Assembly (NCBI RefSeq): GCF_905147045.1
Contig: NC_065906.1
Coordinates: 6,572,001 to 6,636,000 of the forward strand
Direction: 5' to 3'
Source: Nymphalis io
Taxonomy: Eukaryota; Arthropoda; Insecta; Lepidoptera; Nymphalidae
Length of the DNA stretch: 64,000 bases
Both the position numbers and the translations under genes were made by a program. A model generated the notes under the pieces. The model saw nothing but the letters and a program-made list of their open reading frames with translations, did not search any database and was not told where the DNA came from. Below are positions 23,367 through 34,971 of this stretch, piece after piece; the first letter of the stretch is position 1, and each line of letters begins with the position of its first letter.

Positions 23367-24671
23367 CAATCTCTAAAAATAATTAATAAGTAAGTAGAAA
23401 TTAAAATTTATAACCAAAAATGTTAAGATTCTTTTATAGACATTATTGTACCCCAGGATATTAAATGAATTATTAAGTGAAATCATTGTCTCAATATTGC
23501 ATAGTATGATAATTATTTCTTTGACTGCTAATATTAAAATAATTAGAGTTAGTCACTAGGTGCGATTCTCTATTGGGATGTGATAATTTATAATCTGTAA
23601 AAATGTATGACTATTGTTTTTGTTTATGTCTTGTTATGTTATGTTCTTATATGTTCTTACCAATATATCTAATGGTGTTTTGATTAATGAAATATTATAA
23701 AAAATTATAAATGTGAGCATTTGTTTCTTTATAGTGATTTTATTAAAAATGTGTCTAACATTTTTGCTAATTATTTTGTACACATTCTCTTTAACTAATA
23801 TGACAGTACTGAAATGCTATCCTAGTTAATACCACATAACTAAGATTATTTATATATTATTTATATAGCAATATTTTTTCCTGTTAAAATATCTGAAAGA
23901 TTTTGTCCAAGAGAACTATCAACAGTGTTATAAATATGCGATATTAATTAATAATAGTTGTTAACTTCTTTTGTAACATAACTAAAACAATAAAAAACCT
24001 ATAAATTTAAATTTGTTTTTATAACAAATATGTTTTTTTATATCATATAAACAAATCATTTCAATAACTTATATAAAAAAATAATGTTAAGATTGCTAAT
24101 TTTTATTTCATGTTATACTTTAAAGAGCTATTTAGTTAAATTATACTATATTTCAATTTTATATATTGGTCTCATATTGTGATATATGTAATAAGGTGAA
24201 AAATAAAATTATGATATTTTAAACCCTTCTTTAATTATAATGTTTTCTTATAAATGCCAAAACTATGTTTTTTTAAAATGTAATTTGATAACTAAGAAAT
24301 ATATAACTTTATCATACAGAAAATTTCAACAACTTTTTCCATTAAGAAATATATTTTCTTAGCTCATACAAACAGTATAATATATTTTGAAAATAAATTA
24401 AAAGTGACAGAAAAATTGAGAACTGGCAGTATTTATTTCATAAATGTTAAAAACTTTAATATATAAATCAGGAGAATGGACAGATGGTCAGTGACTTGAG
24501 CACCACAGTCACCAGCCATACAGGCTAGACTCCAACTCTTCATCTCACAGAGAGAAAAGCACACTTCAATGGACCTCAGCCAACATGTCTGGCACAAACA
24601 GTAGCACATCCACAATTAGTTCATTAACACACCACTATTGCTTCAGTCTCTTGACACTTATAAACAATTAT
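23367..24671. other. Convergent 3' region of ZFYVE26 (+) and SRP14 (-)
   Basis: AT-rich DNA with no gene. A plus-strand AATAAA near 24202 could end ZFYVE26, and a minus-strand AATAAA (TTTATT at 24432-24437) fits the SRP14 3' end. Confidence 0.5.
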
Positions 24672-25241
24672 TTACTGAGCTGCCATTGCTTTTTTCTTAG
24701 GCTTCTTTAAACGTTTTAACCCATTAATACTAGTTTTTAGAAGGTTTGAGTATGCAGTAGTAAATTTTTCAACTTCACGCTGCTCTATAACTGTTGATAT
24801 TTTCTTGCTCCTTGACTGTGCTCTTACCAGACACTTATATTCTGGATTTTTAACAACTGGAGTTCCATCTCGTGGCTCGGGTTTAGTTCTACCATCATCT
24901 ACAAGTTAAGGAAACGAAATTATTTTCAAAATTAATGTTATAAGTGAGAGTAATAAATAGTAATGTTAGTTTTAAACTAGAAATAATTTGTTACAGAGTA
25001 ACTTAAAACTGTGTAAATTTAATTATCTATATATATTACTAATCAAATTATTGATAAACTTACATCTTTTCATAGTCATTGTGACTGATCCAGATGCTCG
25101 AGCTTTTTGAAATAATTTCGAGAGCTCCATCAGAAACTGTAAAACAAAGAAAACGTAAATTTATAAGCTTGACACCTATAAGTGCATGTAAAAGTATTTT
25201 GCATCATGAAAATTTACCTCATCATTTCCTAGCAAGACCAT
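24672..25241 (-). CDS. SRP14: Signal recognition particle 14 kDa protein
   Basis: Three exons: 25241-25218, 25136-25064, 24898-24672; 324 nt, 107 aa. SRP14 pairs with SRP9 on the Alu domain of SRP RNA and slows translation elongation during ER targeting. Matching landmarks are the N-terminal MVLLGNDEFLMELSKLFQ, then SGSVTMTMKRYDGRTKP, then RSKKISTVIEQREVEKF and AYSNLLK. The C-terminal tail is short and basic (KKPKKKAMAAQ), without the long alanine tail of primates. The first exon holds only eight codons. The gene is divergent from the mARC pair, about 590 bp between start codons. Confidence 0.95.
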
Positions 25242-25834
25242 GATTATAATAATATATGCGTGCTTATAATTTAATTTTTCATTAGGAATAAGGTTAACTT
25301 TCGGTAGTGATATAGTTATATATCTGTTAATCACTTCTATAAATTTTAGAACAACAGCTTTTTCTTCAGGCACACAAATTCTATTCTATACGAATTCCAC
25401 GCAAGACATGAAGACAGGAATACACGTTGACTTTATTAAATTGACGTTGTCAACGTGACAATTTAGCATGTAGCTATATTATTTTTCTGTGTTGTCCACT
25501 CTTCTTATAGGAGTACGTAACAATAATAATAATTATTATTTTAAATGAAAAAAGTCAATTGTATATTCTTAATTTCAATTTTCATAAAGATTTTATTATA
25601 ATTCTTGGTATGATATTATTATCTAACGAAATGCATGAAACAATATAAATAAATACATAGGTGAATGTTGACATTATTATACGCATTCACCACATTTACT
25701 GATATAAATTACGAGAGCAGGTATTATTGTCATTGCAGTTTGTGTAATGTTGCGTACTGTTATCAGTGTTACTCGTAGGACAAAGCGAACATATTCATTG
25801 CTATTTACTTTACGATTTTGATTTCACGAACGTC

Positions 25835-28800
25835 ATGTCTATTCAAGGTAAGATATTTGCAATGTTAATTTTTACTTAAAGGTATTTTATTCTAGCGTAT
25901 ATGTTTCGCTTATTCATTGATTCGATAAGTGATAAGCTAGTTGTAAATATGCTTTCACTGTATGATTTTTTATAAGCTTTTCTTTAAATTATTTTTAATA
26001 AGCTTGGCGACTTTTTCTATAAGAGTTAGCAGTAGCAACTTAGTATGTCTGCTTGGGACTAAAAATATCCATAAATATTAAATATTTCTAAAATTATTTT
26101 TCAATTGTGTTTTTAATTATTTCCGTTTAAATAAAATGAAAGATTTATTCGTTTTGAAGTTTATTTATTCCACCAACCCGCATTGGAGCAGCGTGGTGGA
26201 ATAAGCTCCAAACCTTCTCCTCAAAAGGGAGAGGAGGCCTTAGCCCAGCAGTGGGACATTAACAGGCTGTTACTGTAAATAAAATGAAGAAACTGGAGGT
26301 TATTTTAAAGCAAAAAATTTACTTAGGTATTTTAAGTTTTTTTGTCGTAAAATGAAAATATCAAAATAAAATATAATATAGGTTGTACAAAAGGAAAGTG
26401 GGTTAAACATATTTGGATAAGTCATAGTCGCTATATTACGTTTAAAACACAGTAGACCGCTTAGAGTAATTATGGTCCGCAAAAATCATGGTTAAAATAC
26501 AACAAATATTTAGAAGTATTAAAAAATATTTTAAAACAAAAGATCTTAGAGTAATATTATAGATACAAATTTATTGTATAGTCTCCATACAATAAATGTG
26601 AATCTATATTATTTCTGAATGTATAATATATTATTAGTACTAGAATATGACAATACAAATACAATAAATATAGGTTTAAAGATTCCCAATGTAATATGTC
26701 TTATATTATAGTCACTTATTTGAGAACAGAGGTTACATAATGTGTACAATTAAATTCGCCATTCCATCTTAAGTACTATGTTTTAGGTAATTAGAAAGTG
26801 TTAATAAATTTAATAGGTGTGTATTTTGAAGTTAATTTTAAACATATACTTACGAAATTTACACAGTTAAAAATTTAATTTCAAAGAAAATAATAAATAA
26901 ATAAATAAATATAAAACAAAACATGAAAATACAATAAAAATAGGCTGATTAATTAATATAATGAAATAACATTAAGTTTCTTACATTAACATTTTTTTAA
27001 TATCATTACTTTTTCAGGCTCCTATGTAACAGCAGCAGTTGCTACTGCTGGTGTGATTGGGGGCGCGTATTGTGCCTACAACATTTACCAAGTGTATCAG
27101 AAACCAACATTACCAACAGTATGGAACGAAGTTGGGACTTTGAAAGATCTCTATGTGTACCCGATCAAATCTTGTGGGCCGATCATACTTAATAAAGCTG
27201 AATGCACAATTTTAGGACTGAAAGATGGCTGGTTGCGGGATCGGTGTGTAAAAAACATTAAACTTTTTAGGCGATCTACGATTTCTGGGACCATTATGAA
27301 TACTAATACTAGCATGTTGTTATAGAGTTCTTATGGTGGTTGACGATAAAAACAACTTTATTACTGCCAGAGCGTACCCTGAGTTATTGCTTGTGCATCC
27401 CAAAGTCAGAAATTCAATTCTTACATTGAATTGCAATGGTATGGAATCCATTGACATCAACTTGGCAGAGGTGCGGTTAAAACTTTAAAATTAAACTTTT
27501 TTAATACAAATGACGTGTAGTGGCATTAATTAAGAAATAAATTGAATGAATTTTAATGAATAAGGATTTTAAACTCCTATAATAAGTATAGGTAAAACAT
27601 TAAAATAAATTAGTACTTACAACGTGATTTAAGAAATATACTTTTTTATATTAATAATTATAGATTAAACACAAGCATGCATTTAACTTAATTTATCGGT
27701 TTTTACTATTTTTATTTAAGGTAATAGCTCTACAAACACCAAAACCGGCTACTGTTTGGGGTGTCACGGTTCCTGTGTACGACTGTGGTTGGGAAGCCAG
27801 CGAATGGTTTTCAAGGTAACTTATTATGTTTTACATACCAATTAAGAACAGTTAAATGTATTTATGTTAATATTATTTATATTTTAGGATGCTTAATAAA
27901 ACAGCAACTAGCTTTAGACTCGTTTACTACGCGTCGCAAAATAGTCGCGAATTAAGGGGATCAACAAACAAATTTTATAAATTTACAAAGAACGACACGG
28001 TAAGATGTATGATACATTTTAATTGTATTATCTCGATAATCATAAGAGCGTGAAATTAAATTATTGGTTATTGCTTATGTACAACCAAATCAATACAAAA
28101 CGTTGCTATCTTAACCCTCTATTTTAGGGTGCATTGCCAGATGAAGTACCTTTTAATTTAATAAATCAAGCTTCGGTGGACGATCTTAACATGAGGCTAG
28201 ATGGCTGTCAGGTGACTCCGTGCAACTTTAGACCAAACTTCGTACTCACTGGAGCTAAACCCTACGATGAGGACAGTTGGAAATTCGTCAAAATCGGCGA
28301 TAATATTTTCGAAATTATCAAGCCGTGCACCAGGTAAGTTAAGTTTTTATTCAATTTATCTGAATATTTATGACATTATCGCTATTTATATTAAATATCA
28401 CTGTTCATCTCAATCTGAACAACAAGTTCAACAAGTTGGGTTGGGCAACAAGAGGTTCAGTCCCTATCTATTCATGTGATATATATAACCATCGCGACTA
28501 CCTCGTTAGTCTAGTGGATTGATGTAAGGCCGCAGAACCGGGGATCCTGGGTTCAATTCCCAGGTCGGGCCAAAAAAAGTTATTGAGTTTTTCTGTCAGA
28601 AAATTCTTAGTAGCAGCCCGGAGTCTGAAAGTTGGAAGTGTGAAGTACACTCCCGTGCCTCGAAAAGCACATAAACCCGTTGGTCCCACGCCTGAACTCT
28701 TTCCGATCGTGTCGGATTGCCGTCCTATCCAATTATGAGAGTTAAGGAATAGAGAGTGCACCTGTGTTTGCACACAAACTTGTGCACTATAATATACCTG

Positions 28801-30110
28801 CGTAGTTGGCTAATCTCTAGAGATTGCCCACCGTGGCCGAAATTGGTCTGGAGGACATTTTTAATTGTTATATATAATAATATAACCATCGCAAATGTAC
28901 TCTGAATAAGGCGCTTTGTCTTGCAAAACCAACACACTTTTAGAAGATTTTTCTTTATAATTTCTTTCAGTCTCGGTATTATAAAAATGTTCACTTTGCG
29001 TAATATCGGTCACCGCAGCATCAAACAAAACTTGTCAAAATTCAATTCGTAGATCATATAGCCTCAGCTCCCCTGAGGGGAACCTTTTTTCGAAACGCTT
29101 TTGCTGGAGAACTCATTTCTTGCAGACGCACTCACGCGCGCTATTTATGATGATATATGAATGTTATTGCTAAGTTTTAGGAATATGTTAAAACTATAAA
29201 AGTACTAAAAATTGTCTACGATCTCATCTCGATAAAATCTAATCTCTTCAGAAACCACACTAGACCAAAAAGGTAGATTGTGTCTGGTAATGTTGCTAAC
29301 TGTTATCAGTCCAGCTTCTTGGATACCGAACATAATCATTTATATTCATGCTATTATTCTTTTTAATGAAATTTTATTATTAGATGTATCCTGACAACGA
29401 TTGATCCAGAAACCGGCGTGCGAAATGCAAAAACAGAGCCGCTTGAAACACTAAAAGGGTAATCTGAAATATAATCGCTAAAGTCATAAAATACAACTAG
29501 TGTACGCAATTAGTGTACATATCGGATTTAGTCGTTTTTAGTATAATTAGTTATATTGAGTAACTTAGCAGTAACTGCCTGTTAATGTCCCACTGCTAGG
29601 CTAAGGCCTCCTCTCCCGTTTGAGGAGAAGATTTGGAGCTTATTCCACCACGCTGCTCCAATGCGGGTTGGTAGAATACACATGTGGTAAATTTCAGTGA
29701 AATTAGACACATGCAGGTTTCCTTCACCGTTAAGCACGAGATGAATTATAAACACATGAAAATTCAGTGGTGCTTGCCCGGGTTTGAACCCACTCTCATC
29801 GGTTAAGATTCACGCGTTCTAACCACTAGACCATCTCGGCTTTTTTTAGCTTAACTTAGCAAGCTCCCAAAATGATCATTTAACGAGAAGGTACTAAAGA
29901 TGTATGTAGTTTTTATTGCGGATAGTTTTTTTTAATAACTAATATTTATTTGTTTACAACATAATCTTTATAAATAACAGCTACCGTCAAATCGAAGATC
30001 CCCGAGTACGCAAATCAGCTGGAAACTCGCCACGCATGGGCCTGCAGATGTCACTGCGCTCTGGCCCAGGTGGTATCATATCACTTAACGACACAATATA
30101 CGCAGCATAA
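25835..30110 (+). CDS. MARC: Mitochondrial amidoxime-reducing component (MOSC-domain protein), copy 1
   Basis: Eight exons: 25835-25847, 27018-27243, 27326-27470, 27721-27815, 27888-27999, 28128-28333, 29384-29458, 29981-30110; 1002 nt, 333 aa. mARC is a molybdenum-cofactor enzyme of the outer mitochondrial membrane that reduces N-hydroxylated compounds using cytochrome b5. The product has an N-terminal hydrophobic anchor (about residues 6-25), a MOSC_N beta barrel (KDLYVYPIKSCGPI) and the MOSC domain (FRPNFVLTGAKPYDED). The cysteine after TR at the exon 6/7 junction (about residue 267) matches the molybdenum-ligand cysteine of human mARC1. PETGVRNAKTEPLETL follows it. An AATAAA lies near 30207. 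Confidence 0.93.
26165..26276 (+). repeat. SINE family C, 3' end only
   Basis: In intron 1 of mARC copy 1: GCATTGGAGCAGCGTGGTGG to GAGGCCTTAGCCCAGCAGTG and GGACATTAACAGGCTG, the 3' half of the element seen fuller at 37084-37325 and 29575-29855. Confidence 0.85.
28497..28862 (+). repeat. SINE family B, near full-length
   Basis: In intron 6 of mARC copy 1. It has the tRNA-like head CCTCGTTAGTCTAGTGG and GGGTTCAATTCCC, a body and the 3' end TCTGGAGGACATT. The matching intron of copy 2 lacks it, so it inserted after the gene duplication or was lost there. Confidence 0.9.
29575..29855 (-). repeat. SINE family C, near full-length, reverse orientation
   Basis: In intron 7 of mARC copy 1. On the minus strand it opens with a tRNA-like head (GAGATGGTCTAGTGG, GGGTTCAAACCC) and ends in the CCTTAGCCTAGCAGTGGGAC segment. 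It is absent from the same intron of copy 2. Confidence 0.85.
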
Positions 30111-32293
30111 GTGTTATTATTCATTTTTATTTATTCTTGTTGTGCGTATAATTTTTTTTTGTAACAGTAATATAATGTTATATTAATTGTAAAGATTATT
30201 TTTCTTAAATAAATACACGATATATTCTGGGTATAGTCTTTTTAAATTATCTACATCTACTTAATATCGTTTAAGATGAGTTCTTTTCGAAATGTATATG
30301 TTATTAGTCCAGTTTTATTGATTTTGATAGTTTCAAATAAATCATTGGTTAAAACGTATTAAATGATAGGTTATGTGTGCAAATGTATCTGAAGATATTA
30401 TCATAGATAAATAAATAGGTCTCGATATCTTCCATTGGAAAACAATATAAATCTCTTCAGTATGACTTGTCAAATCTTAATATATACAATTCTTCTGTAC
30501 GTGTGTACGTTTGTCACCTAACTTTCCCTAAACGGCTGGACCGGCTTGGATGAACTTTGTTTGTATATTTCAATGGGTTCCTGGATGGTTCGAAGACAAG
30601 TAATAACCCAAATCTGACTTCAAGTAATTATAAGATTAAAAAAATGTAAATGTTAAATTTAATATATCATATTGAATGTGGCAGTGCTTTTCAGGACAGG
30701 CCGGGGTCCGCTTGTACATAAATATATGGCAGTGTGTACATTCCAGTGCCTCGGTTAGCACGTAAAGCCGTCGGTCCTGCTCCTAAACTCTTTCCAGTCA
30801 TGTCGGATTGCCGTCCCATAGGATTATGAGAATTAAGGAAAAGAGTGCACCTGAGTCGCGACAAATAAATGCAAATTTAACCGACAGTAATATAACGACA
30901 AAATTTTAACTAACACTAAAAAGTGGCAGTGATTCCATATGCACATAATTCATGTAAAAGTATACGCCATACGCGTATCTAGTGGCACCCACTAGTCTAT
31001 AAGTCACTCCGTTTTGCAATCATATCAAAACGGTTAACCTGGTGAAATATTTGAAAAATAAAAAATAATATCAATAATTACTTACATTAAAGCCTTAAAT
31101 AGCTACAAATAAAATTAAAAAAAATGTGACTGTACAAATTATGACCTCGTGGAATGGTGGCAAGAATGCAGCAGCAAAAATGAACCAGCCCTCCTGTCAC
31201 TAGTAGAGGCAATAAGACGGGCGTAATATTTTTGATAAAAGTTTTTGCACTATTACTCCAAGGTCCAATAATTATAAATCTTGCAATCGTAATTCTTAGT
31301 TAATTTACGTTGATTACACTTAAATAAAACTTAAACGCGCTGTAGAATTACTCCAGGTATGCAACCCGATCGCGGCTCATGAACTCGCGACCACCGCGGG
31401 CGGTAAGTCAAATAACTTAATTTTATGTAGGGTTAAAGACTTTAAAAGGTCTGTGTAAATTGATTTGTGTCTCTGTTCGTTTGGTGCATTGGTTGAGAAA
31501 TCAATTAAAGGTAAGACTACTATTCACTGTATTGATTGATTGATTTATTACATCGATAGTTATTTTAATGTTAAACAATGTTATAATGTGCTTTGTAAAA
31601 AATGATTATACTCATTGAATAAGGAATAGTAGATGTTAACACTTTTATGCATATTTGACCATTTGTAAGAGCTATAACAGCTCTACTGGTGGTACACTAT
31701 ACTGGTGGTAGGGCTTTGTGCAAGCTCGTCTGGGTAGGTACCACCCACTCATCAGATATTCTACCGCAAAACAGCAATACTTGATATTGTTGTGTTCCGG
31801 TTTGAAGGGTGAGTGAGCCAGTGTAATTACAGGCACAAGGGACATAAAATATTAGTTCCCAAGGTTGGTGGCGCATTGGCTATAAGCGATGGTTGACATT
31901 TCTTAGAATGCCAATGTCTAAGGGTGTTTGGTGACCACTTACCATCAGGTGGCCCATATGCTCGTCCACCTTCCTATTCTATAAAAAAAAAAAAAAAAGC
32001 TTTTTATATACGTAGTTTTAATTGTAATTTGATGGGTATCATGAGAAGGTTCTCTGTGTATCATAATTTGTAATTTTAATTTTTTTTTTGCAAATAGCAT
32101 ATAATTAAAATTAATAAATATAAATGATGTTCTTTTAGCTATTTTACTTATTATAAGAAAATTACCAGTATTAAATATGGGAGTTTCATTATTGCGATTG
32201 GTAATGTTGCTTATTGTTATCAGTACAGCTTCTAGGACACAGCGGGCATAATCACTAGCTTTTAATTAACGATTTTGATTTAAATAAAACGTC
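30111..32293. other. Spacer between the two mARC genes, with repeat remnants
   Basis: No gene seen. It holds a 3' part of SINE family B (about 30670-30860, plus strand), a short degenerate segment near 30500-30610 of the kind that ends many lepidopteran transposons (CTAAACGGCTGGACCGGCTTGG), and a family A copy annotated separately. The start-proximal sequence of copy 2 (about 32205-32310) resembles that of copy 1 (about 25745-25850), including the TGTTATCAGT..AC..CTTCTAGGACA-like segment, so the duplication included the promoter. Confidence 0.6.
31688..31998 (+). repeat. Dispersed repeat family A, best forward reference copy
   Basis: Runs from ACTGGTGGTAGGGCTTTGTG through GTGTTCCGGTTTGAAGGGTG and CATCAGGTGGCCCATATGCT to CTATTCTATAAAAAAA. 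An A-rich 3' end suggests retroposition. No protein or tRNA-like head is visible, so I cannot say whether it is a SINE or a LINE 3' end. Confidence 0.88.
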
Positions 32294-34795
32294 ATGTCTT
32301 TTCAAGGTTAGTTTATTTGCTATTTTTATTTTAATAACGATTATATATCACATTTATTTCTTAGTTATATGAAGCACGAGATATATTATACGTTTTTCAT
32401 AATAACTAGTTTTATTGACAAATCAGATAAGAATAATTGCTAACCAACACTTGAGTTAATATTGAAAAATTAACTTATACAAAATTTTACTAAGCTACAT
32501 AAAATGAGGCGAAAAGTTATTAAATAAATTGAATATTGTGTATACACTCTCCGTACCTATCTTTAGGTACCTATTAATCTAGCAAATTTTATTGGTTCCA
32601 TTACATACTCAGATCTTGTACCAATAATTAATATTCCTTTATTTTTTTTTCATATAATGAAACCAAAGGTGTTAAATTTTAAATGGTATCGTAATAATAA
32701 CTAAATATTGTTGAAACTTTACATAATGAAATACCATTAAATTATGTAAAGTAGTAGTAAATTATGTAAATAATTAAAATAATAATAAACTGTTTTATTT
32801 AATCAAATGTAAGTAATGGTTTTTAGGCTCCTATGTAACAGCAGCAGTTGCTACCGCTGGTGTGATTGGGGGCGCGTATTGTGCCTACAACATTTACCAA
32901 GTGTATCAGAAACCAACATTACCAACAGTATGGAACGAAGTTGGGACTTTGAAAGATCTCTATGTGTACCCGATAAAATCTTGTGGGCCGATAATTCTTA
33001 ATACAGCGGAATGTACAATTTTAGGACTGAAAGATGGCTGGTTGCGGGATCGGTGTGTAAAAAACATTAAACTTTTTAGGCGATCTACGATTTCTGGGGC
33101 CATTATGAATACTAATACTAGCATGTTGTTATAGAGTTCTTATGGTGGTTGACGATAAAAACAACTTTATTACTGCCAGAGCGTACCCTGAGTTATTGCT
33201 TGTGCATCCCAAAGTCAGAAATTCAATTCTTACATTGAATTGCAATGGTATGGAATCCATTGACATCAACTTGGCAGAGGTGCGGTTAAAACTTTAAAAT
33301 TAAACTTTTTTAATACAAATGACGTGTCGTGGCATGAATCAAGAAATAAATTGAATGAATTTTAATGAATAAGGATTTTAAACTCCTATAATAAGTATAG
33401 GTAAAACATTAAAATAAATTAGTACTTACAACGTGATTTAAGAAATATACTTTTTATATTAATAATTATAGATTAAACACAAGCATGCATTTAACTTAAT
33501 TTATCGGTTTTTACTATTTTTATTTAAGGTAATAGCTCTACAAACACCAAAACCGGCTACTGTTTGGGGTGTCACGGTTCCTGTGTACGACTGTGGTAGG
33601 GAAGCCAGCGAATGGTTTTCAAGGTAACTTAATATTGTAGACAATAATTTAAAATTTTATTAATCTGTATATTTTTTAATACTTTATAGAGGTTTGTCTT
33701 AGATTTTGGTTCCATTGTATATAATATTTCATAATTAGGATAAAAGGCCTATTTCCGCGCCATAATACATACATATAATATATTAATTACCCTTGCTTCA
33801 ATAATCCTTAATAACTAATATTTCTATCTTAGGATGCTTAATAAAACAGCAAGTAGCTTTAGACTCGTTTACTACGCGTCGCAAAATAGTCGCCAATGGA
33901 GCAAGTCGGTTAATAAATATTTTAAATTTACAAAGGATGACACGGTAAGACATTTAATATCTTTATCACTATATAATAATATAAACTGTAAAAGAACAAC
34001 AAAAGCCAAGAACCAAGGGGCGTAACTTATTTTGTTTATAAAAAAACTGTTATCTACTCATAAATATGTATTGTATATTTATGTAAGACGAAATAAAATT
34101 ACGCATGCCAGTGACAAAATTATATACAGAAATTAAAAATCTTAATCCTGTTTTAGGGTGCTTTACCAGATGAAGTGCCTTTTCATTTAATAAACCAGGC
34201 TTCGGTAGACGATCTTAACACGAGACTAGATGGCTGTCAGATGTCTCCACGCAACTTTAGACCAAATTTCGTACTTACTGGCGCTAAACCATACGAAGAA
34301 GACGATTGGAAATTTATAAAAATCGGGGATAATGTTTTTGAAGTAATCAAACCCTGCACCAGGTTATTTTTTTATTTAAATAAATGTTATAATGAATATG
34401 CGAATTATGTATGTAGAAAACAATTTTACAATTTGTTTTTTTAGATGTATTCTAACTACAATTGATCCAGAAACCGGTGTGCGAAATGCGAAAACAGAGC
34501 CGCTGGATACATTAAAACGGTAAATTTACTCGACAATTATGACAATAACCGTTTTAAATATTAAGCTAAAGTAAATAAAGTAACTGAACTTTTTTATTCG
34601 GTTTACATTGAAAATGACATTTTTTCATCATATTTTTATGTACAAATATTAATGTTCTTTAACAGTTATCGTCAAATCGAAGATCCAAAAGTCCGCAAAA
34701 TAACAGGCAGCACCCCACGCATGGGCCTGCAGATCGCTCTGCGCTCGGGACCAGGTGGCGTAATTTCGCTCAACGACACCATATACGCAGCATAA
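32294..34795 (+). CDS. MARC: Mitochondrial amidoxime-reducing component (MOSC-domain protein), copy 2
   Basis: Eight exons with the same lengths and phases as copy 1: 32294-32306, 32827-33052, 33135-33279, 33529-33623, 33833-33944, 34157-34362, 34445-34519, 34666-34795; 1002 nt, 333 aa. The frame is intact and the molybdenum-ligand cysteine (exon 6/7) is kept. Exons 2-4 and introns 2-3 are nearly identical to copy 1, while exons 5-8 differ at many synonymous and some amino-acid positions (for instance HLINQ for NLINQ, MSPRN for VTPCN). In exon 4 a tryptophan of copy 1 (DCGWEAS) is arginine here. Both copies look functional by sequence. Introns are shorter than in copy 1 because the SINE insertions are missing. 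Confidence 0.92.
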
Positions 34796-34971
34796 TTCTT
34801 GTGCTTGAAGAACAATGCTTTTTTAGTTTTTTCAAAAAGTTGTTTAATTTGTTTTTTTATCTACCAATGAAAGGGGTTTTAATTGTGTCGTTTTTTAAAT
34901 GAAAACTAAATTATTGTAAAAGTCTGTTTTATTATTTAGATTCCTATTTATTTTGTACAGTTATTACTAAT

